The notes beneath the pieces are model-generated. The model saw nothing but the letters and a program-made list of their open reading frames with translations. It made no database searches and was not told the DNA's origin. This document shows positions 11,400 through 23,810 of a stretch of DNA of 64,000 bases, one piece after another. The stretch's first letter is position 1. Each line of letters starts with the position of its first letter. Source of the stretch: Adiantum capillus-veneris (Eukaryota; Streptophyta; Polypodiopsida; Polypodiales; Pteridaceae); assembly GCA_014529385.2 (NCBI GenBank), contig CM043962.1:121171970-121235969 (forward strand), written 5' to 3'. A program made the translations under genes and the position numbers.

Positions 11400-13570
11400 G
11401 TGGACCATGGCGTTCAGTGTGTGTTTTTGGCTGTTTGGCATATGTTTTGGTGCCACAAACACAACACAAAGAATTGGATGATAAGGCTGTCAAATGTATT
11501 TTTGTTGGTTATAGTGCTGAAAGAAAAGGTTACAGCAAGTTGTATCATCCATAAACAAAGTGTATCTTGGTCTCACGGAATGTTGTGTTTGTGGAAGACT
11601 CTTTCAGCCCTTGTTGTCATGTACTTGAGACAATAATGTCAACTCACATGACATTTATGACGCTTTGTTGCCTCTTTTTAGTGGTGGAAGTTCGAATGTA
11701 AATTCAATGAGGCAAATTTACATCCTATGGGGGTTTCTAAAAATGTTGCAGATCAGCCTATTATTGATGCAGATGTACATGATGCACTTGACGAGGAAAG
11801 AACTGAGAATGAGCAGGCTAGAGGTATGCCTAAATGGCTAGTGCAGACTTTGCGTGATAGTAAATTGGATACACCTTTGTCTAGTCGTACTCTTTGAAGT
11901 TCTCGACGTGCATTTTATGCATTAGATTGTTATGCTTTGGCTGTGTCTAGCTTACATGATGTTGAGGAACCTCTGTCTTTTGATGAAGCACATAATTCAA
12001 AAAATTGGATGGCTGCCATGCAATCAGAATATGATGCACTTATAGAAAATGACACATGGACTTTATGTGATGTTCCCCCTATCAAAAAGGCATTGGTATG
12101 AAGTGAGTTTACAAGTTGAAACGCAAGCCGGATGGTGAGATTGATCGTTATAAGGCTCGACTTGTTGCAAAGGGTTATGCACAACAAAAAGGCATAGATT
12201 ACGAAAACACTTTTTCTCCCACTTGTCGTATGACTACTGTGTATTTTCTATGTGCATTGGCAGCTCATTTTGGTTGGGATGTACATCAGTTAGACATTGT
12301 TATTGCTTTCTTGAATGGTGACATATTTGAGGAAGTTTATGTAACGCAGCCTCACGGTTTTGTCAAGAAAGGACAAGAGGATAAGGTGTGCAAATGTAAC
12401 AAAGCTTTGTATGGGTTGAAGCAATCTCCTCGTGCTTGGTATGAGAAGGCTGACACTCATTTGGTCAAATGAGGCTTTCGTGACAGTCCAACAGAAAGCA
12501 CATTGTATGTAAAGCGTGAGGGTGATGTACTTCTCATTGTGGTTCTTTATGTAGATGATTTGCTGATCACTGGACCAAATGAGAGACATATTGCCGAATT
12601 TAAGACTGATTTGAATGCTACTTTCAAGATGAAAGATTTGGGGATGTTGCATCATTACTTGGGTATACAATTTAAGCAACGTGATGGTGGTATTACCTTG
12701 TGTCAGAAAAGTTACATGAGACATTGCTACGTAAGTTTGGACTTGAGGATTGCAAACCTATTGCCACTCCCATGGAAACAGGTGTGAAATTGAGTCTTCA
12801 TGATGCTGGAGATCCTGCAGACGTCACTCTTTACCAAACTGCTATTGGATGCCCTCATTTATGTATGCAACACGAGGCCGGATATTCAGTTTGCAGTCTC
12901 ACAGGTCAACAGATTTATGCATAGCCCAAGGTCTAAGCATTGGCATGTTGTCAAGAGGATTTTTCGCTACTTGAGTGGCACTTTATATCTTGGCTTGTTT
13001 TATCCCAAGGGGGGATCATTGCCGCCATACTTACATGCTTTTTCGGACTCAGACTGAGCTGGTTGTTCTGACATGCGAATGTCCACCAATGATTTTTGTT
13101 TCATGCTTGGCACTTCATGTATATCATGGTTGAGCAAGAAGAAATTCACTATGGCCACTTTTAGTTTTAATGATGAGTACAGAAAAATCTTCACACCTAT
13201 GGTTGAGTGTGTATGGCTCAAACGCCCTTATAGCTGATTTGGGTGTTGGACAGGACACTGCCAACAATATCTACACTGACAGTCAGAGCGCATTGACAGT
13301 TGTGAGGAACCTAGTTTTTCATGCTCGCACAAAGAACATTGAGGTGCATTACCACTATGTCAAGGAGAGGCTCTTTGTAGGAGAGATCAACTCGGCTTAT
13401 GTGCCAACACTGGACAACCTTGCAGATCTTTCACAAAGTCATTGTCTAGTGAGAAGTTCGAAGCTTTCTGCAAAGCTTTGGGCTTACTCTCCTTTGTGGA
13501 CTGATCATGTCCTCAGGGCATGTAACTTCCCTTTACTCATGTGCCAGCTCTTGTTCACCGCATCACTCTA
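11400..13570 (+). pseudogene. Ty1/copia retrotransposon pol remnant (integrase C-terminus, RT, RNase H)
   Basis: Blocks typical of copia pol occur in order. The integrase C-terminal region (VFGCLAYVLVPQ, KCIFVGYSAERKGY) is at about 11430-11550. RT follows (NWMAAMQSEYDAL; ARLVAKGYAQQKGIDY; LDIVIAFLNGD; KALYGLKQSPRAWY; VVLYVDDLLITG catalytic box; MKDLGMLHHYLGIQF) at about 12000-12990. RNase H follows (TDSQSALTVV, ARTKNIEVHYHYVKERL, STPTLDNLADL-like tail) at about 13200-13500. The frame is broken repeatedly: a TGA after HLVK (12471), a frameshift near 12720, and a TGA replacing the Trp of the usual 'DWAGC' (13056). Gag, protease, the integrase core and the 5' LTR are absent. This is a dead, 5'-truncated element followed by a plausible 3' LTR. 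Confidence 0.9.
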
Positions 13571-13579
13571 GGGGGGATT

Positions 13580-13801
13580 TGTTATTATATACATGTAGTT
13601 GTGATGTGTGTGAACACACTTAGTACCGTCGGGGCGTTTTTCCCTCACTAGGAGGTTTTTCCCCTTTGCGTTGTATATACGCCCATCATTCTAGGGCTAT
13701 CTATCTTTCCATTGCCTACTAAGTAATACACTCTCTATTGTGTGCCTTGCACTTGCTTCATCTTCTCCAAGCTGTGTGTTTTCCTGCAACTCTACTTCCC
13801 G

Positions 13802-13803
<2 letters not shown>
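13580..13803 (+). repeat. putative 3' LTR of the copia remnant
   Basis: A purine run (aggggggatt) lies just after the end of pol and acts as a candidate polypurine tract. It is followed directly by TGTTATTATATACATG. A TG..CA segment of about 224 bp ends at ttcccgca (13803), just before the TA microsatellite. No second LTR exists in the window to confirm the right end, so it is approximate. Confidence 0.55.
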
Positions 13804-13883
<80 letters not shown>

Positions 13884-14083
13884 TAGTACGGCCGGCTGTC
13901 TTCGGCGGCCTCTCTCTCTCCCCCTCTCTCCCTCTTTATCGCATGCAAAGGGTTTTTTTTTTCGTTTTGGACTTAAGCCTTCAGGTGGCAGATTGCGACA
14001 CATGTAAAGGGCTCCCCCTTCCGCCATATTATGTTAGTAGATATATATCTTTATATGTACATATATATATATATATATGTATG

Positions 14084-14145
<62 letters not shown>

Positions 14146-14155
14146 TGTATAATGA
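13804..14155 (+). repeat. (TA)n / (CA)n microsatellites and AT-rich low-complexity DNA
   Basis: TA tract 13804-13861, CA tract 13862-13883, and a second region of TA interspersed with TATG at about 14055-14150. These can form hairpins. Open frames across them are low-complexity and not genes. Confidence 0.95.
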
Positions 14156-14158
14156 TGC

Positions 14159-15212
14159 ATGGAGTTCTTGGAGGAGATCATGGAATCCGGACTTTGCATG
14201 CTGGAGTGGGATCCTGGCAAGTGGCATTGTACTTCGTTGAGCGATGATGGAGCCTGTCTATCCTTTTTGGAGTACTTCGTCTTTCTTGGGATGAGACTTC
14301 TTTTGCAGACTTTGGCACCCTCCTCACCATCCATGCTTGTCGGAGGTATGGCAGGATCAACACATCCTCCCCATTTTCCAAAGAGAGTTTTGGTCATGCA
14401 TTTGGACCCTCCGGATTAGTCGCAATATATGTTTTTTCGTGTGGATGATAGCACATGTAGGATTGCCCGTTGGTTCTTGGTTGGCAGTCAATGGTCATGA
14501 CCCAACTTGTTAGAGATGTACTTCAGAACCTAAGTCTTTGAGGAGCTGTTTTTGGGTTTGTCTTTTTTATAGCCAATGAGGATGGCAGTTTTTTATTTGT
14601 CAATTAGAATGGGCATCCACGATGGGTTCGTGATGTGGGGGGCACTTGCATGGCTTTGCAATTTTTGGGGTCACACACCTTTTTTCAAAGCTTGCCGATA
14701 GTGCTGGTCTTCCTGCTTACTCCCTTGGGTTATAGATCCGGCACTCTACAAACGATCCCACTCACCAGCTGGATTTCTACCAATGACACACAATATTCAC
14801 CCTGATATACATCATGACACTTTGGACCATGTGGAAGGCTCGATGTGCCCACATTTAGGGCTCACACTACCCGTACGTCCACCATTTTGACAACCATCTG
14901 GACAGAGATGCTGCATACTCTTCCTAGTCAATGGGATTCTTCAACCGGCTTCTCTAGGGCAGCAGAGGAGCGTCGATGTATCTTTCTTCACACATGGGCA
15001 TGATTGTCAGTTCTTTTCTGTCGCGATCAGGGTCTCATCACATGGCATTATGCACCCCCACAGTGGTTCATTCTACATTCATCGTATAGACCACCTTGAT
15101 GTTTACATAGCCTATACACATTGTCACTCCTCTTTTGTAATTCCTCTGGGTGATAGGCCATTGAGCTTCTCCCGAGGTCCCTTATGTACACGGAATACAT
15201 CCCCTTTTCTCC

Positions 15213-15213
<1 letters not shown>
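14159..15213 (+). pseudogene. LINE ORF2 C-terminal fragment (family L-A) with its 3' end
   Basis: The same order of blocks is found at 47150-48175: 'tttgcagactttggcaccc..tcatcc', 'gaggtatggcaggatc', 'gtggatgatagcaca', then the tail shared with 730-1250 ('catgtggaaggctcg', 'gccatctggacagag'). The shared 3' end is 'aggtc..cttatgtaca..gaatacatcccctt' followed at once by (GA)n. Many indels and stops; no intact frame. Confidence 0.75.

Positions 15214-15266
<53 letters not shown>
15214..15266 (+). repeat. (GA)n tract at the 3' end of the LINE fragment
   Basis: The GA run begins directly after the LINE 3' sequence (tctccctgaga). The related copy ending at 48175 is followed in the same way by a GA run, so (GA)n takes the place of a poly(A) tail in both. 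Confidence 0.85.
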
Positions 15267-16209
15267 CATGAGCTTTAGCGAGTGATCGATCCGACTAAAA
15301 TATGTATGGACCATTTTTTTAATTAATAAAGACATACCAAAAGGGACACCAGTCTTTGGGGCCTACAAGGTGTCGGTCTCCGTGTGCGAAGTGACAATCT
15401 AGTTGCTCGACATGTCTGTGTTTTCTCTTCTTCTCAATCCTCTATGTGACATTAACAAGAAATTGAACCGGTGTGGCCACAACTACAACACCTCCCTTGA
15501 GCTTTGTACTCAGCCATCTGTTAAGGGGTTGATTGGAAATGCTAATTCGATGAATGTGAAGGTCACGTGGGTTGTTTTCTTTGAGTTGAAGAAGTGACGG
15601 TGCGGGAAGTAGCATTTCGTTGTGGAGGTGTGGTTAGGAAGACCAACCCCTTTCTCATGACGCGGTAGCCCACTCTGGCGTGTGACATTAATTGGTGCAT
15701 ATTTGAAACCACTTTTGCTATGCAATATCCCACAATGAAAAAGGCAAACCCACTGTGTACTTCTCAATTTCAAAGATCGCAACGAAGAAGGGGAGGATTC
15801 ATTGACCTACAAGCATCCAAAGGAGACACATACTCAATAAGTGGTTTGACAATTGGTGTATCTAGGAGAGCAACAAAAGCAAAACCCGATGGAAGATCGG
15901 ATTGATTTGAAGGCTTTGCACCATTATTTGCGCTCTCTTAATCCTCATGTTATTCTTGCTATCCCTTAACAACCTTCTCAGATTTACTCTTCTCTTCCTC
16001 TCGCCCCTTCTCATAATCCCATTGTTATCTCTTCACGTTAGAGCTCTGGAGGCGTTTCTTAGTTCCCGGGAGGTATCTTCAAGCATATGTCTTTGGGAGA
16101 ACGTCCACTTGTCACTTTTGAAGCACCACTTATGTTGCCTTCTGCACCTCCATCCTATGTCCACCACCACTACCTACTGCTCATCCTCCGCCTACTTATT
16201 CATCTAGTG

Positions 16210-16626
16210 GACAAAATCATCACTATTGTTATCATCCAACACCCCCGACGATGGATTCTGGTCCCAAACCCATCAAGGATGGTGGTGCTACAGTCACATT
16301 TTTCACCTTCTTAGGCGTCCAAAATTCCTACAATGCTCTTAAGTTTCTACAATAGTTTGACGTCCTATTCAAGAATGGAAACTTCACAGAGGAATCCAAG
16401 TTGTTGCAAGTCACCTCTTTTCTCAAAGATAGCGCATTGACATGGTGGGCTGCCCTAACCAATAAACCAGACAGTCCCAAAACCTGGCATGACTCTAAAC
16501 TCGTAGTCTATCCGAGCTTCCTTGATGACCCCTCTGAGGTAGACATACTTTCAGCTTGGTCTAGCCTCGAGATGTACTCTTTGGACAAAACCCTACAATT
16601 CTTTATTGCTTCAAAACAACTAGAAT
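16210..16626 (+). pseudogene. Ty3/gypsy-type gag remnant
   Basis: The frame reads NGNFTEESKLLQVTSFLKD, ALTWWAAL, then KTWHDSK and further downstream LSAWSSLEMYSLDKTL. It aligns with the gag of the chromovirus at 56.3-57.7 kb (NGHFTERSKLRHVGMHLKE, ASNWWLAK, RTWESFKFEFYEQFLP). An in-frame TAG precedes FDVLFKNGN. It lacks the zinc knuckle and all of pol. A CA microsatellite follows (16636-16669). The region 15270-16200 shows no clear domain. Confidence 0.7.
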
Positions 16627-17250
16627 AACTAAACTCACACACTCACACACACACACACACACACACACACGATGTCGGATTGGGGTGCCCTATACAAAGT
16701 TGGTAGCCTTGAACTGCCAATGTCAGCGCCCTCGTTCGGGTATTTCTTTATACTTCAACTCTTCTCGTACAAGGGTCGGGGGGCTGAAATCGAAGAGTTG
16801 GTGCTCAGACAAGGGTCAGACAATCACGCGACAAACTGCATGCAATTTGTGTGCGTGTGAAGGGGGGGGGGGGGTAAGGTGCTTTTATAGCTCCTACAAG
16901 TCCACGCAAATAGAGGGTTCTGCCAGAAAAGCAAGCCCCCCCTTTTCTTTAGTTTTACGAATCCAAGCCCATAAAGTAAACTTACGTTAAAAATTTGGCA
17001 TAAACTTTTTTTAACCTTTAAAAATATCAAATTTAAGAGAGAGAAACTATGTTTTAGAGAGAGATCATGTTTAATTCTAGAGAGAAACTATAATTCAGAG
17101 AGAGAAGATCATGTCAAATTCTAGAGAGAGAATTTGGAGTAGAGAAAAAAATCAGTAATTCACGTTTAGAGAGAAAATTAGCAGAATTTAGAGAGAAAAT
17201 CAATAAGCATAGAGGATTCCTACTGTAACAAAGAGATTGACATGGACAAC

Positions 17251-17253
<3 letters not shown>

Positions 17254-17337
<84 letters not shown>
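17254..17337 (+). repeat. (TA)n-(GA)n compound microsatellite
   Basis: TA tract 17254-17282 passing directly into a GA tract 17283-17337. The 300 bp before it contain repeated 'gagagagaaa.t' phrases, which look like an older, decayed GA-rich tract. Confidence 0.95.
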
Positions 17338-17340
<3 letters not shown>

Positions 17341-17439
17341 CCATATGAATGTAGTGACCGGTTGCATCTATGACCTCGACGTAGAAACCCTAGCCCTAAA
17401 ATCCGTCATATATGATGTCCTTTTGCAAAAAGTCATGGC

Positions 17440-20360
17440 CCTTTGAAAATAAGCCGCAATTTTACTTATTGTCTGACAGACTCCACCACCTCTCCCCCAA
17501 GAGTGAACTTAAATGATGATCTTGTTACCCATATAGCTAAGGAGTTAAATACCATAACTTTGGTCTTTTGGAGGTTCACCCTACGATCGCTTATCCTGCA
17601 AAATGCCTTTACAGCATCTAAATGTCTCTACAACCCCTTTGATGAATCTAATGTACTTCGTTATCCGCATATTCGCACATATTCACTCCAATGGTGTGAC
17701 TTACTAAATTGGGCATTCTATTAAGGGCCCACACTCTTCTCGTCACTGTCTCGTACAAGGCATAAATGCTCCACTGTATTTCCCAAGGACTCCATAGCCT
17801 CCTCATCAATCTCGCACATGGCACTGTATCAAATGTTGTGCAAAAATCTACTAGCTGAAAGCATCTCTGTCTAGCTATCCAAAGCCTCCTTCAAGATAGA
17901 GCCATGTATTTGGGCCAAGAGATGGCCGATCATTATAATCCTTAAGTTGTGGGAACAATAGGATATTCGCTCTCATATAGAGGTACAATCGTATGGTCTT
18001 ACAAGCGCATTGGAAATCCCTCACATTTGCTCCATTGAACATGTGAGCCATATTTGGTGCCAATATCTCACATGCTTGTGAAAAATGCTATGCCATCAAT
18101 TCATTGTGATCATGTGATATCCCATGTTTTAGCCTCCATATAGTATGATACACCTTTTTTGTAAAAATTTTACAATGTTTTGACTTAGAGACTAATGGTC
18201 GATAGCCTCATGAGGCAACTCAATGAAAAAGTGCTTGAGCATGTTTATGTGAATGTATACCAAGTTCCATCTCACGTTGTAAGAGTGTGTGTGTCTCTCT
18301 GCACTCATCATCATGCGAACCAATTTGTGATAGCACATTGAGACAACACGCGATGTAAGAAAGCATAAGCAGCTAAGTTCATGCTTGTCCTAATGATTGC
18401 ATTCTATTTAGACGAGGGTATGCTGCATGCAAGAATGGAGAAATGTCTGAAGTGTAGAGGGTTCCAAGAACAAAAATTACCACAAAAGGTGCTCATACAT
18501 TTTCGGCTGGTGCCTTGCATCAAGCACCCCTTAAATCCAAGTCAATGGCCGCTCCATCATCATTGCACAAGGAGAATCAATCTTCGAATGGCGTGCTAAG
18601 GATTCTTGCAGATAGTGTGGCTTGGACACCCAACAAGCCGGATATTGAGTAGTATCCAAGGAATTTGCGGCTCGGTTTAGCTACAGACGACGTTAATCCA
18701 TTCAAGCAAGGATCCACATCCTACAATGTATGGCCAATTGTCATTGTTAAATACAATATTCTACTGTGACTAGCAACCAAGAAGGAATGCTTATTCTTAA
18801 GTTTGATTGTGATGGCTCGCTATAAAGTGAAGAACGTGGATGTATATCTTTGTCTCCTACTTGAAGAGCTACAATTTTGGATAGGCATTAGAAGTAGAGG
18901 GCATGTATGAGGCATTCCTATGTATACGATTAAAGACTATCCAGCTTTGGAGAATGCTCAAGTATCTCTACCTGTACCGCCTTCATTAGACTCTAGAGGC
19001 ATTCTAATGTATACAATGCATGACTGTCCAGCTTTGGAGAATGCGTAAGCAATCATTCAACACACAATAAACGATATGTGAACAACGAAATTTCCTCAGG
19101 CTAGTTTGTGGCGTGTGCAAGACTTAAAATTAGTTTATGGTGCAAGACTTGAAACTAGTGGCTACAACATGTGTCGTGTGTGACCTAAGGTCGTGCACAC
19201 GCTAGTCGCCAATGCTGAGGAAGAAGATTTATGACGGCCATCGAGCATATCTTCCAGAGACACATGAGCTAAGAGAGGGTTTCTTAGAAAAGGAGCCCGT
19301 AAGGAAGTTCACCCTAGAATGGTTGGAGGAGGTGTATAACAAGCGCCTCCCCTAGGGATTGTCAGATTCTCAATATGGTATGAGTTGCCATATTGGACAA
19401 AATTAAGAATCATCCACTTGCTAATCAAATCTTTATTGACTACTATTACATAAATCTCAAAACTTAAACAACAAAAAATAACCTAACATTTAATCTAAAC
19501 AACAATTAGGAAAAGAATTGCCAAGTTTTTTTGTGATCTCATTAATAATATATGTAAATTCAGTTGGATTAGCCCACCTGTGGTCGCCTCCATGGATTCA
19601 TATGGAGGAAAATGAGATGAATGTAATTGTTTCCCTTGCCAAAACCTCCACACCACTGTAAATTTTAAAATAACATGATCCATGGCTACACCAAATCAGC
19701 TTGCCTGAAACATCAAACCTTTGGATGTCTTATATATCAAGCTCAGTGATGCAATCAAAATGTCTACTTTGCTCCCGCCCTTTCTAGTGTTCCACCATAT
19801 GTGGCCACTGTGATAGTCCATAAAGAAAAGCCATTCCATGTGTGCTCCCTAGCAATAGCAGAAGTGTGCCATATGTCGTCACCCCTCTTGGGCTGATCGG
19901 AGTACACATTTCTTTTGGAGCAAGTTCTTGAAACATCTCATAGAACTGAAATCCTGTACCAACGACCACCTGTGTGAGCATTAAAATCCCCCTTCCAACA
20001 AGACATCCCCATTGCTCAAATATTTCATGATATCTCATACAATGGGGCATATCCAGACCTCTCCGAGTGGCAAACTCAGTATGTGACATAGTGCAATATA
20101 GATATCTCGAGGTCTATAAGTTCATATTCTAATCCACATGTATGGGGCATCTGCATCTCTTTACGCAACTTGTACATCTCGGAGCTCCTCTCGGTACAGA
20201 ATGCCTGACAACTGTCCACGTGCACATTGGTGAGTCTCCGTATACATAGCAACATCTGAGTTTCTAAATGTATTCTCAAAGTAACATGCATCTAACCTCA
20301 AAGATCCATTACCATTCCATAATGTCATGCATACCGTCTCATAGCGTGCCATGAAGATCA
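17440..20360 (-). pseudogene. degenerate LINE of family L-B (EN and RT remnants)
   Basis: Read on the minus strand, 20352-20160 gives LWNGNGSLRLDACYFENTF and TETHQ. 20089-19784 gives CLVGRGILMLTQVVVG and, later, TTYGTLLLLLGSTHGMAFLYG. Both align to the endonuclease domain of the + strand copy at 20.6-21.3 kb (WNCNGSMRLDVGAFEESF; TAHGLVILNGLRRFP). Further along, 17880-17440 gives CTTFDTVPCARLMRRL and VNLQKTKVMVFN. These match RT motifs of the same copy (KAFDTVPRARLMRRL; VNLGKTKVMVFN). About 1.7 kb between the EN and RT parts (18070-19780) is unrecognisable: either an old insertion or heavy decay. The 5' end faces the 5' end of the + strand copy. Confidence 0.75.
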
Positions 20361-20369
20361 GCGCTTAAT

Positions 20370-23009
20370 GATGATCACTCTTACTGAAGAAGGACTTTTT
20401 GAAGAAGAGACCAACTCTTAAGAAAACGGGCATCTTCCTCACCCTCTCACAGATAGCTCATATGCAAGAGGTAATGCCAGAGATTAGAGCGGCAAGGGAA
20501 AAAGATAAGATTGCTTTTTACCGAGATGGAAGAGTGGTGATATTGGAGCCACGCTCCACATGACCGTGTAAGACCTATGGGACCACACTCAAAGTTGCTA
20601 CCTGGAATTGTAATGGATCTATGCGTCTAGATGTGGGTGCTTTTGAGGAAAGTTTTAGTGGGAGAGATATCATCTTCTACTCTGAGACACATCAGGCCCC
20701 CGGGCAGTCTATGCCTCACATTAGTGGATACAGATGGGAGACCACATGTAGACACGAGACACAATCAGAGAACAGAGGGCAGGGCTCAGGTGGAGTGGCA
20801 GTGTTATTCAGGGAGGAGTTGCAGCCATTGATACACATAGCTCGCAGGGATGAGCAAGCTAGGTACATGTGGGTGAGATTGAGAGCAAAGACAGGTAGAT
20901 ATCTTTACATTGCTATTTGCTACTTTCCCCCGAGTTCAGTGTATGCACCACCCAGAGGACAGTTCCCCTTTTCTATTTTTTGGATGATGACATCAGGGAG
21001 TTCTCTAGAGATGGTGACATCATCATTCTAGGGGATTTCAATGCTAGGACTACTCATCATCAGATAGTTTTTTATGATACTTCAGAAGAGATGCTGAGAG
21101 AGCTGGATGGTGCAGAGACAGGCCTATGTAGACTATCACAAGATGGGGAGCATACTGAGTATGGACGACACTTAATAGACATGGGGACTGCACATGGATT
21201 GGTCATCTTGAATGGCCTACGGAGATTTCCCGCTCCTGGGGGTTTTACATGCTTTCCACACAGACATGGAGCTAGCACAGTGGATTATGTCATGGCACAA
21301 CCGAGTCTCATCTCTAGTATCTAGGACCTCACGGTTGGACCCAGACCTATTGGTGTGGCAGTGGACCATGCTCTTGTGTCGTTGACCATCTCTTTCGAGT
21401 TTAGTGTAGCACATAGGCCACAGGCAGTAGCTCCTACTTGCTACACCTTCACGCGGGAAACGGACTCTGTATACATAGATGGGATCTACAGACGCTTGTG
21501 TATAGAAGAGCCAGGGCGACCTTTGGAGGAGCTTACTACTATACTGACGCAGATGTTATATGATGCAGCAACAGAGGCATACACACAGCCTGAGCAGAGA
21601 CGTCGTTCTGGGAGCATGCCCCAGAACAGTTGGTATGATGAGGAATGCCGAGAGACCAGAGCTAGACTTCAGAGGGAGGTGCTTTTGGGGGACATCACTC
21701 ACAGACAGTCACAGATTGACTTCTGACGCCTAGTGCGGCGGAAGAAGAGAGCATTTTTGGCTCGCCTAGAGCAGGATCTATACCAGCTATTCTTGAGTCA
21801 CGACTCACGGGAGGCATGGTGGCTCTTTCATGAGCACTCACCTCCCCCTGCCATTACCTCCACAGAGGCTTGGGGCCAGTACGCGTCATCTCTCTACACA
21901 GTTTCTGGACAGCCGCCCCTTCCCGACCCCCCCGATCCATGCCCCCACACATGTGCTTTTTTCACCGCTGAGATGGTGAGGAAGGCCATTGACAGGATGA
22001 GGACTGGGAGAGCATATGATCGTGATGGCTTAGTGGCTGAGCACTTCATGCATGCCAGAGATCTACTAGCAGAGCTCCTAGCAATTATGTTTAGCTGTGC
22101 CATGTGTGAGGGCTTGCCTGATACTTGGAGCCTATCTACTATTGTACCTATCTTCAAGTCAGGAGACCCTATGGAGCTTGGGAATTATCGCACTATGATG
22201 ATCGGACACACATTGGCACGGTTGTACGCATCCATTCTTGAGCAGCAGCTGAGTAGATGGGCAAAGAGGGAAGGGGTACGCGCAGCCGGGTAGGCAGGAT
22301 TCAGGAGAGGCTTTTCTACTCTTGGACCATATCTTGACACTCAGAGCCATCATTGAGGAGGGCAGATCACATGGGAGACGGATCTATTGCAACTTTGTGG
22401 ACTTCCGCAAAGCATTTGACACCGTACCCAGAGCTAGATTGATGCGCAGATTACAGGAGATGGGAGTACCCACCGAGCTCATTTGGGGGGTCATGGCACT
22501 GTACAGGTCAGTAGTGGGGCATGTACGCACCTCAGAGGGCCTATCTACAGCAGTTCATTCCACTATTGGGGTGAAGCACGGTTGCCCGCTCTCTCCTACT
22601 CTGTTTGGTATGTATGTGGATGAGGTTTCTGACTACATTGAGAGAGATGGTGATAGAGGTGCACAACTGGCAGGAACATGGATCCCACTATTGTTGCATG
22701 CTGATGATTTTGTGTTGATCTCCGACTCTCTAGAGGGGATGCAAACGTCACTTGCATGCTTTGCATAGCTTTGCCCATGAAAGTGGTTTGTCTGTCAACC
22801 TTGGTAAAACCAAGGTCATGGTATTTAATACGACCCCACAGTGGATCAAGAGGTCAGCGCCCGCATTCACGTACGGCCAGGAGACTGAGGAGTATACAGA
22901 TGCTTACAGAGTGGTTTTTAGTGGACCAGCATTTTCATTGAGAAGAGCAGCAGAGACTAGATTGACCAGAGCCCATGCAGCATTGGGTAGATTGGAGAGG
23001 ATGTGTTCA
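20370..23009 (+). pseudogene. LINE family L-B, 5' part: endonuclease and reverse transcriptase
   Basis: A short leader frame is followed by an APE-type endonuclease from about 20590 (VATWNCNGSM; SETHQ; IIILGDFNART; TVDYVMAQPS) and RT from about 21960 (KAIDRMRTGRAYDRDG; NFVDFRKAFDTVPRARLM; VKHGCPLSPTLFGMYVDEV; LLHADDFVLISD catalytic box; VNLGKTKVMVF). The enzyme would nick DNA and reverse-transcribe its own RNA. The RT style is not the L1 type usual in angiosperms; it recalls L2/CR1/RTE-like clades, but I cannot place it without a tree. Damage: frameshifts near 20985 and 22750; stops at 21322 (TAG), 21724 (TGA, likely from CGA) and 22291-22293 (TAG where AGFR is normally preceded by Gln). The reading stops at 23009, where an LTR element is inserted; it resumes at 33784-33789. 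Confidence 0.9.
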
Positions 23010-23578
23010 TGTCACGTGACACATCCAACCCTATGTGTCCGTAGACAAGCTACAACACGAAATCAGTCCAGTTAGTCTAGATTTAGAAGTGATCTGGCAC
23101 TTTTGTGAGTCTGTTCGCAGACCGTGCATGCCCAATCACTTAGTGTAGATGCATATCCTCTGGTTGCACACAGCATGATCATGAGCATTCCCATCAGAAT
23201 CCTTCAGGGGAATTTTCCAGTGCATTTAGCCTATTTTCCCTATTTTTGACATTTTTCACTTATTATTTTAAAGTGACTTTTGTTGGAAAGTAGGTAGGGC
23301 AATTTTGCTAAGTTTGTATATAAGCAAACCAGAGATAGCACCATTTGGCATAAGAGGCAGCAGGAGCAGGAGCACTCGCTCAACAGGCAACTTCTCAGCA
23401 CAACCCCAAGCCCTAGCGTTTTTGCTCCACAGCAACCACCTAGCGTTTTTGGACCAGATCAGCCAACGTTTTTGCTCTTGTAGATCCCTGGCGACAGAAG
23501 AGTCAACAAGAAGCCTAGCGTTTTGCATTTGCAGGACACCCGGCGACAACAGAACTATTTTCAGCCCTAGCGTTTTTT
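23010..23578 (+). repeat. 5' LTR, left part
   Basis: Matches the first half of the 3' LTR at 32618 onward with scattered substitutions. It carries a TATA-like box (tatataagc, 23318-23326) and clusters of 'cctagcgtttttg' repeats. It is interrupted at the target duplication agccctagcgtttttt (23563-23578). Confidence 0.92.
23318..23326 (+). promoter_or_regulatory. TATA-like box of the 5' LTR
   Basis: tatataagc in a conserved context (agtttg..aaacc), repeated at 32934-32942 in the 3' LTR. Likely U3 core promoter; the transcription start is not determinable by eye. In the 5' LTR the L1 insertion lies about 240 bp downstream and would disrupt any transcript. Confidence 0.6.
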
Positions 23579-23810
23579 TCTTTTTCCGAGAAAAAGATCC
23601 TTCTATTAGTAAATGAAAACTGCCCATACGGCTACATCCACCTCTGCAAGAGAGGGCTACAACAAGCATGATGGGGAGACTCTCCCAATGAAAAAACAAC
23701 ATATATACAATGGGGCTAAATCAAGAGATGGGAGGAGGGAAAAGCCACACAGGTGGACAGTAGTGCCATCTGAGCACCCCCTGGACCATGGTGTAGAAAG
23801 GCCCAAGGCG

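Noticed and set aside
13697-14240. Long frames of alternating Ile-Tyr and His-Thr
   Set aside because: They are translations of (TA)n and (CA)n microsatellites.
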